From SCGC-AG-212-J23 sp035632415 (GTDB lineage Bacteria; Pseudomonadota; Gammaproteobacteria; Burkholderiales; SG8-39), in the NCBI GenBank assembly GCA_035632415.1, contig DASQGW010000012.1, positions 1 through 64,000 on the forward strand: 64,000 nt of DNA. Reading direction: 5' to 3'. Shown here piece after piece: positions 13,934 through 24,000 of the stretch (positions within the stretch are counted from its first letter, which is position 1; each line of letters begins with the position of its first letter). A program made the translations under genes and the position numbers. The notes below the pieces were generated by a model. It had not been told where the DNA came from, made no database searches, and worked only from the letters and a program-made list of their open reading frames with translations.

Positions 13934-13935
13934 GG

Positions 13936-14529
13936 CTAGCCTTTCTTGGCCGGGGCGGCGCCTGGCGCTGCCGTGGTCGTGGGCTCGCGCTTGAGCGACA
14001 TGTTCAGGTTGAATTCCGAAACGCGTTTCTTGTCGACCGCCGCCGCTTTCACCTCAATCAACTCCGGCGAGCTGAGCCAGCGCGATGACTCGATGTTGCG
14101 CATCAGCGTGGAGACGCGCGCGTTTGACTGCGCGTAGCCGATGAGATGGATGCGCAGCCCTTTCTGCGAGAGAGATTTCAGGTACACGCCCTCCGGCATC
14201 TGCTTCACCAGCTCGTCGAGCAGATGGACCGTCTGGGCGCGGTCAGCCTGCAGCGTCTCGATCACCTGCTTGCGGGCGAGGAGAGCACGGATCTCGTCCT
14301 TCAGCTTGTTGATCTCGGCGATCTCGGTGTCGAGCTTGGCGATCTCGCCCTTCAGAAACTGGTTACGGCTGTCTTGCGCGCTAACGCGCTCGGCGAAGGA
14401 GAGGTGCACGAGAAGCACGATCGCGGCACCAAGGCCGACCGCCAACCCGCAAACGACGGCAAAGTGCTGCTTCGCGCGCTTGCGCTTCTCCGCCCGGTGG
14501 GGCAGCAGGTTTACGCGTGCCGTACTCAT
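13936..14529 (-). CDS. pilN: Type IV pilus inner-membrane protein PilN
   Basis: 197 residues from the ATG at 14529. The cytoplasmic N-terminus MSTARVNLLPHR contains the INLLP-like motif known to bind PilM. One transmembrane helix follows (about 22-42), then a coiled coil with repeated Lys/Glu and a periplasmic ferredoxin-like domain. The C-terminal 20 residues are Thr/Pro/Ala-rich, probably disordered. The start overlaps the pilM stop by 4 bases. The longer upstream frame starting at 14655 only duplicates the end of pilM in another frame. Confidence 0.94.
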   Translation of the reverse strand: MSTARVNLLPHRAEKRKRAKQHFAVVCGLAVGLGAAIVLLVHLSFAERVSAQDSRNQFLKGEIAKLDTEIAEINKLKDEIRALLARKQVIETLQADRAQTVHLLDELVKQMPEGVYLKSLSQKGLRIHLIGYAQSNARVSTLMRNIESSRWLSSPELIEVKAAAVDKKRVSEFNLNMSLKREPTTTAAPGAAPAKKG

Positions 14530-15602
14530 TGCGGATCGAATCTCCTCATCGCAAGGCCGCACGCAACGATGAGCGAGGGCGCATCGACGATCAGGCGCTT
14601 CAGCTGCACGCGCGGTGAAGTCTGCATCTGCGCGAACGGATTCGCGACGCTGCAAGGCACCTGCGCGCGCGTGTTGACGACTTCGTCGAGTCCCGGGATC
14701 ACGGCCGACCCGCCGGCGAGGAGGATGTGCTCCACCGTGTGGTACTGGGTCGACGTAAAGAAGAATTGCAGCGCGCGCTGGATCTCGCCCGAAAGGTTTT
14801 CCATGAATGGGCGCAGCACTTCGGCTTCGAAATCGTCGGGCAGGCCGCCGGAGCGCTTGGCATTCTCCGCCTCTTCCGGGCTCATGCCGTAGCGTGTGAC
14901 GATCTCCTGCGTGAGCTGGTTGCCGCCGAAGGCCTGCTCGCGCGTGTAGATCGATTGATCGTTGCGCAGTACCGTCACCTGCATGACGTTCGCGCCGACG
15001 TCGACAACGGCGATGTTCTGATCCTTGCCGCCGTTCGGCAGCGCCTGCACGACGAGCGAGAGTGCCGTCTGCTGCGCGAACGACTCTACGTCCATGACGA
15101 GCGCCTTGAGGCCGGCCGAATCGGCCACGGCGACGCGGTCCTCCACTTTCTCCTTGCGCGTCGCAGCGATGAGCACCTCCTGCTCCTCGGGGCTCGCCGG
15201 CGAAGGCCCGAGCACCTGGAAGTCGAGGTTCACTTCCTCGAGCGCAAATGGAATGTATTGGTTCGCTTCGCTTTCCACCTGCACTTCGAGCTCCTCCTCG
15301 CGCAGGCTCGCCGGGACGACGATCTTCTTGGTGATGACCGCGCCCGTCGGCACCGCCATAGCTACGTGCTTGGTGCGCGTGCCGAGGCGTTTGTGCGCGC
15401 GGCGCACGGCGTCGGTCACCGCTTCGAGGTTATTGATGTTGCCGTCGACGACGGCGTCACGCGCGAGCGGCTCTATGGCATAGCGCTCGACGCGATAGCC
15501 GCCCTTGCCCGCATCGACGATCTCCAGCATCTTCACCGACGACGAACTGATGTCGAGACCGAACAATGGGGGCGCCTTGGGCGTAAACAAATCGAATTGC
15601 AT
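14526..15602 (-). CDS. pilM: Type IV pilus assembly ATPase-like protein PilM
   Basis: 358 residues with an actin-like (FtsA/MreB) fold. The first phosphate-binding loop GLDISSSSVKMLEI is at about residues 14-27, VVDVGANVMQVTVL is the second, and LLAGGSAVIPGLDE the adenosine motif. In the cytoplasm it binds the PilN N-terminus and nucleates the PilMNOP alignment complex. It is first in the pilMNOPQ operon and is divergent from ponA across a 174-base intergenic region that holds an inverted repeat and promoter-like elements. Confidence 0.95.
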   Translation of the reverse strand: MQFDLFTPKAPPLFGLDISSSSVKMLEIVDAGKGGYRVERYAIEPLARDAVVDGNINNLEAVTDAVRRAHKRLGTRTKHVAMAVPTGAVITKKIVVPASLREEELEVQVESEANQYIPFALEEVNLDFQVLGPSPASPEEQEVLIAATRKEKVEDRVAVADSAGLKALVMDVESFAQQTALSLVVQALPNGGKDQNIAVVDVGANVMQVTVLRNDQSIYTREQAFGGNQLTQEIVTRYGMSPEEAENAKRSGGLPDDFEAEVLRPFMENLSGEIQRALQFFFTSTQYHTVEHILLAGGSAVIPGLDEVVNTRAQVPCSVANPFAQMQTSPRVQLKRLIVDAPSLIVACGLAMRRFDPQ

Positions 15603-15673
15603 TCGTTGTTTTCCCCTTTGTGTATCGCAGCTTAGCCACGATACGTAGAATTGGCGTTAAATGCTAGCAACAA

Positions 15674-15709
15674 CCCCTGCGGGTGTCTAGTTAATTATCC
15701 GCGCAGGGG
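15674..15709. promoter_or_regulatory. Inverted repeat between divergent pilM and ponA
   Basis: Perfect 8-base arms CCCCTGCG (15674-15681) and CGCAGGGG (15702-15709) flank an A/T-rich 20-base spacer containing TTAATTATC. The repeat is roughly central in the pilM-ponA gap, and its right arm falls in the spacer of the candidate ponA promoter. It could be an operator for a dimeric regulator or a weak bidirectional terminator. No T-run follows either arm, which favours a protein-binding site. Function is inferred only from position. Confidence 0.4.
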
Positions 15710-15722
15710 CCCACGGTATGAT
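15695..15722 (+). promoter_or_regulatory. Candidate promoter of ponA
   Basis: A good -10 box TATGAT (15717-15722) is preceded by TTATCC (15695-15700) with a 16-base spacer. The -35 match is weak (3 of 6). The likely start near 15729 leaves a leader of about 48 bases before the ponA ATG. An inverted repeat arm overlaps the spacer, so the promoter could be regulated. Confidence 0.4.
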
Positions 15723-15776
15723 GCGACGATCGCTTCGGCGCGTGCGACAGCGCAGGTTTGAAGGTCTAACTTCCCG

Positions 15777-18092
15777 ATGTGGCTTCGTTTTCTAGCCTTT
15801 CCGCTGGCGCTCGCCGCGGGCGCGGCGGCAGCCGCCCTCCTGGTGCTCGGGCTGGTCGTAGTACTCGCATACCCCAACCTCCCGGAACTCGACGCCCTTA
15901 CCGCCTACCAGCCCAAGATCCCATTGCGCATCTACACCGCCGACGGCACGCTGATTGGCGAGTTCGGCGAGGAGCGAAGAGCGGTCGTTTCCATCGCCGA
16001 TGTCCCGCCCCAGCTCAAGAACGCCATCATCTCCGCCGAGGACGAGCGCTTCTACCAGCATCCCGGGATCGATTACATCGGCGTGCTGCGCGCCGCTTAT
16101 GCCAACCTCGTGGCGGGAGGCAAGCGCCAAGGGGCGAGCACCATCACGATGCAGGTGGCACGCAATTTTTTCCTCTCGTCCGAGAAGACGCTCACCCGCA
16201 AGCTCTATGAGGCGCTGCTCGCCTTCAAGATCGAGCACAGCCTGAGCAAGGACCAGATCCTCGAGCTCTATGTCAACCAGATTTATCTGGGGCAACGCGC
16301 CTACGGATTCGGCGCGGCCTCGCAAACGTACTTTGGAAAATCACTGGACCAGCTCTCCCTCGGCGAAGCCGCGATACTCGCGGGCCTGCCCAAGGCGCCC
16401 TCGCTTTACAACCCCATCGCGAATCCGCAGCGCGCCAAGCAGCGCCAGCAGTACGTCCTGCGCAGGATGACTGAGCTTGGCTACATTACTGCAGCGCAAT
16501 ACGAGGAAGCATTCAAAGCTCCTTTGAGGGCAAAACGGGAAGTAAGTGAATACTCCATCCATGCCGAGTTTCTCGCTGAGATGGTGCGGCAGGCGATGGC
16601 GGAACATTACCCAGAGGATGTCTACACGCGAGGCTTCCGCGTTTACACCACGCTGAGGAAGGCCGATCAGGAAGCGGCCTACGAGGCGGTGCGCACGGGC
16701 GCGCTCGAATATGACCGCCGCCAGGGATATCGCGGGCCCGAGGGCTTCTACGACCTGCGCCCGGATGTGACCGAAGACGAATACGACGATGCGCTTGCCG
16801 ATCATCCGGATAGTGACGATCTCCTTGCCGCCGTCGTCCTTTCGGTTGACGCAAAACACGTCGAGGCGGGCCTGCGCACCGGCGACAAGATCACCGTGGC
16901 GGGCGAAGGATTGCGCTTCGCCGCCCGCTCGCTGGACCCGAAGACCGCCTCGCAAAAGCGCATCCGCCGCGGATCCATCGTTCGGGTGCAGAAGGAGGGC
17001 AAGGGCTGGCAGATCGTCCAGATCCCGGAGATTGAGTCCGCTTTCATCTCGCTCGACCCGCAGGATGGTGCGATCCGCTCACTCGTCGGCGGCTTCGACT
17101 TCAGCCGGACCAAGTTCAACCACGTGACGCAGGCCTGGCGTCAGCCCGGATCGTCGTTCAAGCCTTTCATCTACTCGGCGGCTCTCGAGAAGGGCTTCAC
17201 GCCCGCCACGGTGATCCCCGACGAGCCGGTCGTGCTCGAGGCTGAGGAGACCGGCAGCCAGCGCTGGGAGCCCAAGAACTTCGATGGCAAGTTCGAAGGA
17301 CCGATGCGCATGCGCACGGCGCTCACCAAGTCCAAGAACATGGTTTCGATCCGCATCCTCGACGCCATCGGCACGAAATACGCGCAGGAATACATCACGC
17401 GGTTCGGCTTCGATGCCGACCGGCATCCGCCCTATCTGACCATGGCGCTTGGCGCCGGCGCCGTGACGATGTGGCAGCTCGCGCGGGGCTATTCGGTGTT
17501 TGCGAACGGCGGGTATCTCGTCCAGCCGTACTTCATCCACAAGATCGTCGACGACCGCGGCAACGTGCTCGCGCTCGGCGAGCCGAAACGCTCGGGCGAC
17601 GAGTCGCTGCGCGTCATCGATGCGCGCAACGCGTTCATCATGGACAACATGATGCAGGACGTGACGCGCATCGGCACCGCAGCGCGGGCCGCGCGCCTCG
17701 GCCGCTCCGACCTCGCCGGCAAGACCGGCACGACGAACGAGTTCGTCGACGCCTGGTTCGCCGGCTACCAGCCCACCCTCGTCGCCATAGCGTGGGTGGG
17801 CTTCGATCAGCCCAAGACGTTGGGCAAGAACCAGACGGGCGGCGTGGTGGCCCTGCCGATCTGGGTCTCATACATGGAAAAGGCGCTCAAGGATGTACCT
17901 GAGATGCCGCGAGAGATGCCCCCCGGCATCGTCGTGCTGCCGACCGGCCCGTATCCCACGGCGGGCGGCGAGACTCGGATGGTTCCGGAATTCTTCTACC
18001 AGGAAGCGGTGCCGCCGCCCGAGGTGCTGCAGCCCGGTCCGAACGTCGAACCGGTGCCGCCGGCGCAGCAGCCGCCGAGCCCGCCCGCCTAG
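15777..18092 (+). CDS. mrcA: Penicillin-binding protein 1A (class A transglycosylase/transpeptidase)
   Basis: 771 residues. An N-terminal membrane anchor (about 8-32) precedes the GT51 glycosyltransferase domain with EDERFYQHPGID, GASTITMQVARNFF and KILEL-like motifs (here KDQILELYVNQIYLG). An OB-like linker leads into the transpeptidase domain with SxxK in QPGSSFKPFIYS (about residue 461), SKN in TKSKNMVSIR, and KTGT in AGKTGTTNEFVDAWF. The C-terminal 50 residues are Pro-rich. It polymerises and cross-links peptidoglycan in the periplasm. Divergence from pilM is a conserved arrangement. The stop overlaps cyaY's stop by 4 bases. ponA is the alternative symbol. Confidence 0.96.
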   Translation: MWLRFLAFPLALAAGAAAAALLVLGLVVVLAYPNLPELDALTAYQPKIPLRIYTADGTLIGEFGEERRAVVSIADVPPQLKNAIISAEDERFYQHPGIDYIGVLRAAYANLVAGGKRQGASTITMQVARNFFLSSEKTLTRKLYEALLAFKIEHSLSKDQILELYVNQIYLGQRAYGFGAASQTYFGKSLDQLSLGEAAILAGLPKAPSLYNPIANPQRAKQRQQYVLRRMTELGYITAAQYEEAFKAPLRAKREVSEYSIHAEFLAEMVRQAMAEHYPEDVYTRGFRVYTTLRKADQEAAYEAVRTGALEYDRRQGYRGPEGFYDLRPDVTEDEYDDALADHPDSDDLLAAVVLSVDAKHVEAGLRTGDKITVAGEGLRFAARSLDPKTASQKRIRRGSIVRVQKEGKGWQIVQIPEIESAFISLDPQDGAIRSLVGGFDFSRTKFNHVTQAWRQPGSSFKPFIYSAALEKGFTPATVIPDEPVVLEAEETGSQRWEPKNFDGKFEGPMRMRTALTKSKNMVSIRILDAIGTKYAQEYITRFGFDADRHPPYLTMALGAGAVTMWQLARGYSVFANGGYLVQPYFIHKIVDDRGNVLALGEPKRSGDESLRVIDARNAFIMDNMMQDVTRIGTAARAARLGRSDLAGKTGTTNEFVDAWFAGYQPTLVAIAWVGFDQPKTLGKNQTGGVVALPIWVSYMEKALKDVPEMPREMPPGIVVLPTGPYPTAGGETRMVPEFFYQEAVPPPEVLQPGPNVEPVPPAQQPPSPPA

Positions 18093-18409
18093 CCTTTCAG
18101 CCGCACCGGCTGGCCGCTCTGCGCGGACACAAGCTTCGAGAGCGCGGCGAAGAGCTCAGTCCCTTCGCGCGTATCGTGCCAGGCGCCGCCGTCCCAGCGG
18201 AAGTGAAAGCCGCCAGAGCGCGCCGCGACCCAGATCTCGCGGGCGGCGGCGTGCCGGTTGATGACCATTTTCGAGCCATCGGCGTACTCGATCTCCATCA
18301 CACCGCCGGCCTTGAGCTCGACGTCGGCGTCGACGCCGCTTTCCTCGAGGGCGGCCTCGATGCGCTCGAGCGCACGCTCGGCAAGCGCGGCGAATTCGGT
18401 CTCTTCCAT
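18089..18409 (-). CDS. cyaY: Iron donor / frataxin-like protein CyaY
   Basis: 106 residues, the family length. The first helix is acidic (MEETEFAALAERALERIEAA), followed by the beta-sheet with ADGSKMVINRHAA, EIWVAARSGGFHFRW and a C-terminal helix. Bacterial frataxin binds iron through the acidic ridge and tunes Fe-S cluster assembly by IscS. The gene is divergent from the lptM-lysA unit with 19 bases between the starts, and convergent with ponA. Confidence 0.94.
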   Translation of the reverse strand: MEETEFAALAERALERIEAALEESGVDADVELKAGGVMEIEYADGSKMVINRHAAAREIWVAARSGGFHFRWDGGAWHDTREGTELFAALSKLVSAQSGQPVRLKG

Positions 18410-18428
18410 GCGTTAACATCGTGATTTT

Positions 18429-18593
18429 ATGCGCTGGTCCATCGTTCTCGCCTTGGCGCTGGCCGCGGGCGGGTGCGGGCAGCGGGGCCCGCTTTACCTG
18501 CGCGACAATCCCCCCCCCGGCGTGAAGCCGGAGAAGCGCGACACCTACAAGCCGGTCCCCTATCCGCCGTCCTCGACGGAAGAAACGAAGTAG
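18429..18593 (+). CDS. lptM: Small LptM (YifL)-like lipoprotein, 54 residues
   Basis: Too short for many gene finders, but clear by eye. The ATG at 18429 opens a signal sequence ending AAGGC with Cys16 as the lipidation site, followed at once by GQRGPLYLRDNPP, the diagnostic CGQxGPLYLP-type motif of the LptM/YifL family. Family knowledge: LptM is an outer-membrane lipoprotein that assists oxidative maturation of the LPS translocon LptD. Its place between cyaY and lysA is the conserved location of this gene, and lysA starts only 5 bases after its stop. The C-terminus is Pro/Lys-rich. Confidence 0.88.
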   Translation: MRWSIVLALALAAGGCGQRGPLYLRDNPPPGVKPEKRDTYKPVPYPPSSTEETK

Positions 18594-18598
18594 GCGCG

Positions 18599-19867
18599 AT
18601 GGCCTTCGACTATCGAAACGGCGTGCTCTGCGCCGATGAAGCGCCGCTCGACGACATTGCGCAGCGCTTCGGCACGCCGTGCTACGTCTACTCGCAACGC
18701 GCGATCACCTCGGCCTACGCCGAGTTCTCCCAAGCGCTCGCCGGCCGGGATGCTCGCGTGTGCTATTCCGTCAAGGCGAACTCAAATCTCGCCATCCTCG
18801 CGCTGTTGGCCAGTCTCGGTGCAGGCTTCGACATCGTTTCGGCTGGCGAGCTCGCACGCGTGCTCGCCGCCGGCGGCGACGCCGCGCGCACGCTCTTCTC
18901 CGGCGTCGGCAAGAGCGCGGCCGAGATCGAGCTTGCGCTGTCGCGGGGCGTCGGCTGCATCAACGTGGAGTCCGCGGCGGAGCTCGATCGCGTGGCTCGT
19001 ATCGCACAACGCCTGGAGCGGCGCGCTCCGGTCGCGTTGCGTGTCAATCCGGATATCGACGCGCGCACCCATCCGTACATCTCGACGGGGCTGCGCGAGA
19101 ACAAGTTCGGCGTGGCTTACAGGGATGCCGAGCGCCTCTATCGGCAAGCGGCGCAAAGGCGCGAGCTCGAAGTAGTCGGAATCGGCTGCCACATCGGCTC
19201 CCTGCTGAACGACCCGGCGCCCTTCGTCGCCGCGGCCCAGCGCCTCGGCGAGCTCGTCGACCGCCTCGAGGCTGAGGGCATCGGCCTGCGCCATATCGAC
19301 GTCGGCGGCGGCATCGGCATTCGCTACAAGGACGAAACCACCCAACCGATCACGGCGTTCGTGCGCGGCGCGCTCGCCGCGCTCGGCAGCCGCAGGCAGC
19401 AGGTGATCTTCGACCCGGGCCGCTCGCTCGTCGGCAATGCTGGCATCTTGCTGACACGCGTCGAGTATGTGAAGCCCGGCGAGGCGCGCAACTTCCTCGT
19501 GGTCGATGCTGCGATGAACGATTTGATCCGTCCGCCGCTCTATGGCGCGTGGCACGAAGTGCGCACAGTCCGGGCGGCGGACGCCGGCGCGGCGACTGTT
19601 TACGACGTGGTGGGTCCCGTCTGCGAAAGCGCCGACTTTCTCGCAAAAGAACGCCAGCTCGTGGCGCGCGAGGGCGACCTGCTCGCAATTATGTCGGCGG
19701 GCGCCTATGGAATGGTGATGAGCTCCAATTACAACTCGCGCCCGCGGGCCGCCGAGGTCCTGGTGGACCGAGCGATGGCGCACTTGGTGCGCCGCCGCGA
19801 GTCGCTCGAGGAATTGTTTGCCGCAGAGCAGATTCCGGGAAGACAATCGCGTCCCTCGCGTGACTGA
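18599..19867 (+). CDS. lysA: Diaminopimelate decarboxylase
   Basis: 422 residues from the ATG at 18599. The frame is open further upstream, but that part overlaps lptM. A PLP fold III enzyme that decarboxylates meso-diaminopimelate to lysine. The PLP lysine lies in CYSVKANSNLA (about residue 60). Other landmarks are GFDIVSAGEL, the HIGS segment, DVGGGIGIRY, EPGR-like FDPGRSLVGNAG and the active-site CESADFLA with YGMVMSSNYNSRPRAAEV near the C-terminus. It follows lptM by 5 bases. Confidence 0.96.
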   Translation: MAFDYRNGVLCADEAPLDDIAQRFGTPCYVYSQRAITSAYAEFSQALAGRDARVCYSVKANSNLAILALLASLGAGFDIVSAGELARVLAAGGDAARTLFSGVGKSAAEIELALSRGVGCINVESAAELDRVARIAQRLERRAPVALRVNPDIDARTHPYISTGLRENKFGVAYRDAERLYRQAAQRRELEVVGIGCHIGSLLNDPAPFVAAAQRLGELVDRLEAEGIGLRHIDVGGGIGIRYKDETTQPITAFVRGALAALGSRRQQVIFDPGRSLVGNAGILLTRVEYVKPGEARNFLVVDAAMNDLIRPPLYGAWHEVRTVRAADAGAATVYDVVGPVCESADFLAKERQLVAREGDLLAIMSAGAYGMVMSSNYNSRPRAAEVLVDRAMAHLVRRRESLEELFAAEQIPGRQSRPSRD

Positions 19868-19877
19868 AGCCCCGCCC

Positions 19878-21029
19878 ATGACCCGAACCAGCCGCCGCGT
19901 CCTCATTGCCGGCGCGGTGCTGGTCGTGCTCGTCGCGGGGGGTCTCGCCTTCTACGTCAGCACGGACATCCGCGCCAAGGAAGGTCGCAAGGCGCCCAAG
20001 GGCCCGCCGCCGGTTCCCGTGACCGTTGCCCTGGCGGCCAAGGAAACCGTGCCGGTTCGGCTGTCGGCGATCGGCAACGTCGACGCCTACTCCACCGTGG
20101 CGGTCAAGGCGCGTGTCGACGGACAGATCATCGAAGTCAATTTCAAGGAGGGCGCCGCGGTGACGAAAGGCGATGTGCTGTTTCGCATCGATCCGCGTCC
20201 ATACCAGGCCGCTCTGCGCCAGGCCGAGGCCAATGCGTTGCGCGACGCGGCCGCGCGCAACCAGGCCCTCTCGCAGGAAAAGCGCTACCAGGAGCTGCTG
20301 CAGAAGAATTTCATCTCCAAGGAGGCCTACGCGCAGATTCGCACGAATGCCGAAACCGCGGCAGCGGTGGCGAAGGCGAGCCGCGCCGCGCTCGAGAACG
20401 CGCGGCTCAATCTCGAGTACTGCACGATCGCGTCGCCGCTCGATGGCTTCGTGGGCAAGGTCCTCCTGCAGGCGGGCAACCTTGTGAAGGCCAATGACGC
20501 GAACCCTCTGGCGGTGATCAACCAGGTGCGGCCGATCTACGTGAACTTCGCCGTGCCCGAGCAGAATCTCAACGAGATCCGCAAGCACATGGCCGGAGGA
20601 CCGCTCGAGGTCGAAGCGCTACCCGTCGATCCTGCGCAGAGCCATCCCCAAGGGAAGCTCATCTTTGTGGACAACGCGGTCGATCCGAGCACCGGAACGA
20701 TCCGCCTGCGAGCGCAGTTCGACAACGACGATGCCGCGCTCTGGCCAGGGCAGTTCGTCAACGTGAGCTTGCGCCTCTACGACCAGCCCGACGCCATACT
20801 CGTGCCGTCGCAGGCGGTGCAGACCGGCCCGGACGGCCAATACGTCTACGTGGTGGCTGAAGACATGACCGCCGAACTGCGTCGCGTGACGGTCCAGCGC
20901 GTCGAGGGCGAACGCACCATCATCGCGAACGGCCTCGCTCCAGGCGATCGGGTCGTGACGCGCGGCCAGCTGCGACTTGGCCCCAAAGTGAAAGTCCAGG
21001 TCGGCAAGCCCGCGGCCGGCGCTTCATGA
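19878..21029 (+). CDS. RND efflux periplasmic adaptor (membrane fusion protein, MdtA-like)
   Basis: 383 residues from the ATG at 19878, which begins a membrane anchor (about 8-27) with no lipobox Cys. The order is typical: hairpin entry with VKARVDGQIIEVNFKEGAAV, alpha-helical hairpin rich in Ala/Glu/Gln (about 95-165), lipoyl exit LEYCTIASPLDGFVGKVL, then beta-barrel and membrane-proximal domains. It bridges the inner-membrane RND pump and an outer-membrane channel. No TolC-type gene is in the window, so the channel must be elsewhere. It overlaps the pump gene by 4 bases and follows lysA by 10 bases. Confidence 0.93.
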   Translation: MTRTSRRVLIAGAVLVVLVAGGLAFYVSTDIRAKEGRKAPKGPPPVPVTVALAAKETVPVRLSAIGNVDAYSTVAVKARVDGQIIEVNFKEGAAVTKGDVLFRIDPRPYQAALRQAEANALRDAAARNQALSQEKRYQELLQKNFISKEAYAQIRTNAETAAAVAKASRAALENARLNLEYCTIASPLDGFVGKVLLQAGNLVKANDANPLAVINQVRPIYVNFAVPEQNLNEIRKHMAGGPLEVEALPVDPAQSHPQGKLIFVDNAVDPSTGTIRLRAQFDNDDAALWPGQFVNVSLRLYDQPDAILVPSQAVQTGPDGQYVYVVAEDMTAELRRVTVQRVEGERTIIANGLAPGDRVVTRGQLRLGPKVKVQVGKPAAGAS

Positions 21030-24000
21030 ATTTCTGCGAGCTCTGGGTTCGCCGGCCGGTGATGACCGTGCTGGTGATGGCCGGCGTCCTGATTTTCGGC
21101 CTTGCCGCCTACCGGCTGCTCCCGGTGTCGACGCTGCCCAACGTCGATTTCCCCACGATCCAGGTGAGCGCCGAGCTGCCGGGCGCGAGCCCCGATACGA
21201 TGGCCTCGGGCATCGCCACGGTCCTCGAGAAGCAGTTCTCGACCATCCCCGGCATCGACGAGATGAGCTCGGTGTCGAGCCAGGGAACGACGCGCATCAC
21301 GCTGCAATTTGCGCTTGACCGCGACATCGACGCGGCGGCGCAGGACGTCAATTCCGCGATCGCCGCCGCCGCGCGCCAGCTTCCGCCTACGATGCCGGCG
21401 CCGCCTTCGTTCCGCAAGGTCAACCCGGCCGACTTTCCGGTGTTCTTCCTCGCGCTTACCTCGGACACGCTGCCGCTCGCCACGGTGAACGAATATGCCG
21501 AGACCTATCTCGCGCAGCGCATCTCCACGATCAGCGGCGTCGCCCAGGTGCAGGTGTTCGGTCAGCAAAAGTACGCGGTGCGCGTGCAGGTCGATCCGAA
21601 TGCGCTTGCCGCCCGAGGCGTCGGCATCAACGAGGTCGAGCAGGCGGTATCGCAGGCGAACGTCAACCTGCCGACCGGAACGCTGTACGGGCGGGATCGG
21701 ATGTATGCAGTCCAGGCCACCGGCCAACTCGCCGACGCGGCGGCGTTCCGCCCGATCATCGTCACCTACCGCAACGGCTCGCCCATCCGGCTGCAGGACC
21801 TCGGCCGGGTGATCGACAGCGTGCAGAACGACAAGGTCGCCGCCTGGTACAAGAACCGGCGGGGCATCGTGCTCGCGATTTATCGCCAGCCGGGCACCAA
21901 CACGATCCAGGTCGTCGACGTGATCCGCAAGCTCCTGCCCACGTTCCGCGCCGAAGTGCCGCCCGCCATCAGCATCGAGGTGCTCTACGATCGCTCGCAG
22001 TCCATCCGGACTTCGGTCGAGGAGGTGAAGGTCACCCTGTTCTCGGCGCTCGCGCTCGTCGTGCTCGTCATCTTCCTCTTCCTGCGCAACATCCCGGCGA
22101 CTGTGATCCCATCGATTGCGCTGCCCATGTCGATCATCGGCACGTTCGCCGTGATGTACCTGTTCGACTACAGCCTGGACAACATCTCGCTCATGGCACT
22201 CACGCTGTGCGTCGGTTTCGTAGTCGACGACGCCATTGTCATGCTGGAGAACATCACGCGGCATATCGAGAACGGGGCAAGCGTGCTGCAGGCCACCCTG
22301 GAAGGCTCGCGCGAGATCGTGTTCACGATCATCTCGATGACCATCTCGCTCGCTGCGGTGTTCATTCCCGTGCTCTTCATGGGCGGCATCCTTGGGCGCC
22401 TGTTGCACGAGTTCGCTGTGACGATCATGGCTGCGGTCCTGATCTCGGGATTCGTCTCGCTGACGCTCACGCCGATGATGTGCAGCCGCATCCTGAGGTC
22501 GCATCGCGCCGACGTGCACCATGGGCACCTGTACATGGCGTTCGAGCGCGGCTTCGACGCCGTGCGCGATGTTTACGACCGGGCGCTCGGCTGGACGCTG
22601 CGGCACCGGCGCGTCGTATTGGTCGCGTTCGTGGCCATCTTCGTCCTGACGGGATGGCTCTTCGCCCGCGCGCCGAAGGGCTTCCTGCCCTCCGAGGATG
22701 CGGGGCAGATCTTCTGCTTCGTCGAGGGACCGCAGGACATCTCGTTCGACGCGATGGCCGACCTGCAGCGCCAGGTGGCGGACATCGTGCGCCAGGATCC
22801 GAACGTCGATGCCGTCATGTCGTTCGTCGGCGCAGGCGGCCTTTCGGCTTCCCTCAATGTCGGCCGCATCACCATCAACCTGAAGCCGTTCCACGAGCGC
22901 AAACCCGCAGACCAGGTGGTGCGCGAGCTGCGCCCGAAGCTCGCTAATGTGATGGGCGCCAAAGTCTTCATCCAGAACGTGCCGGCGATCCGCATCGGCG
23001 GCCAGCTCACGCGCAGCCCCTATCAATACGTCATGCGCAGCGCCAATGTGGACGAGCTCTACCACTGGGCGCCGCTCATCGAGCAGAAGCTGCGCGCGCT
23101 GCCCGGTCTGATCGACGTCTCGAGCGACCTGCAGATCGCGCGTCCCGAAGTGACGGTGGCGATCGACCGCGAGAAGGCCTCGGCGCTCGGCGTGTCCGCG
23201 CAGTCGATCGAGGCGGCGCTCAACAACGCTTACGGGGCGAAGCAGGTGTCGACGATCTATACGTCGACCAACCAGTATTTCGTCATCCTCGAGCTCACGC
23301 CGCGCTACCAGACCGATCCGTCGGTGCTGCCGCTGCTCTACGTGCGCGCGTCCACCGGCGCGCTCGTGCCTCTCAACGCGGTCGCGAAGCTCAACTACGG
23401 CGTAGGACCCATGCAGATCACGCACCTCGGCCAGCTGCCCTCGGTGGTGTTCTCGTTCGATTTACGTCCCGGCGTGGCGCTCTCGCAGGCGATCAGCCAG
23501 GTCGACGCCGGCATGCGGGAGCTGCAGGCGCCGGCGACGCTGAGCGGTACGTTCTCCGGCACCGCCCAGGCGTTCCAGAGCTCGCTGCAAGGCTGGGGCA
23601 TCCTCATCGTGCTGGCGATCGTCGTCATTTACCTCGTGCTCGGCATCCTTTACGAAAGCTTCATCCATCCGATCACCATCCTGTCCGGCCTGCCCACGGC
23701 GGGGCTCGGAGCTCTGGTCACGCTGATGGTGTTCGGCATCGAGCTCAACATGTACGCCTTCGTGGGCATCATCATGCTGGTCGGCATCGTCAAGAAGAAC
23801 GCGATCATGATGATCGACTTCGCCATCGAAGCGCAGCGCAAAGAGGGCCTGCCCGCCGAGCAGGCCATCCATCAAGCGGGGCTGATACGCTTCCGTCCGA
23901 TCATGATGACCACGATGGCGGCGCTGATGGGCAGCCTGCCGATCGCGATCGGCTTCGGTGCCGGCGGCGGCGCGCGCATGCCGCTTGGCCTGTCGGTCGT

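Noticed and set aside
20846..23425. An 859-codon open frame on the minus strand across the RND genes
   Set aside because: It is antisense to two clear RND genes and has charged, repetitive His/Asp/Arg-rich composition typical of GC-rich shadow frames.
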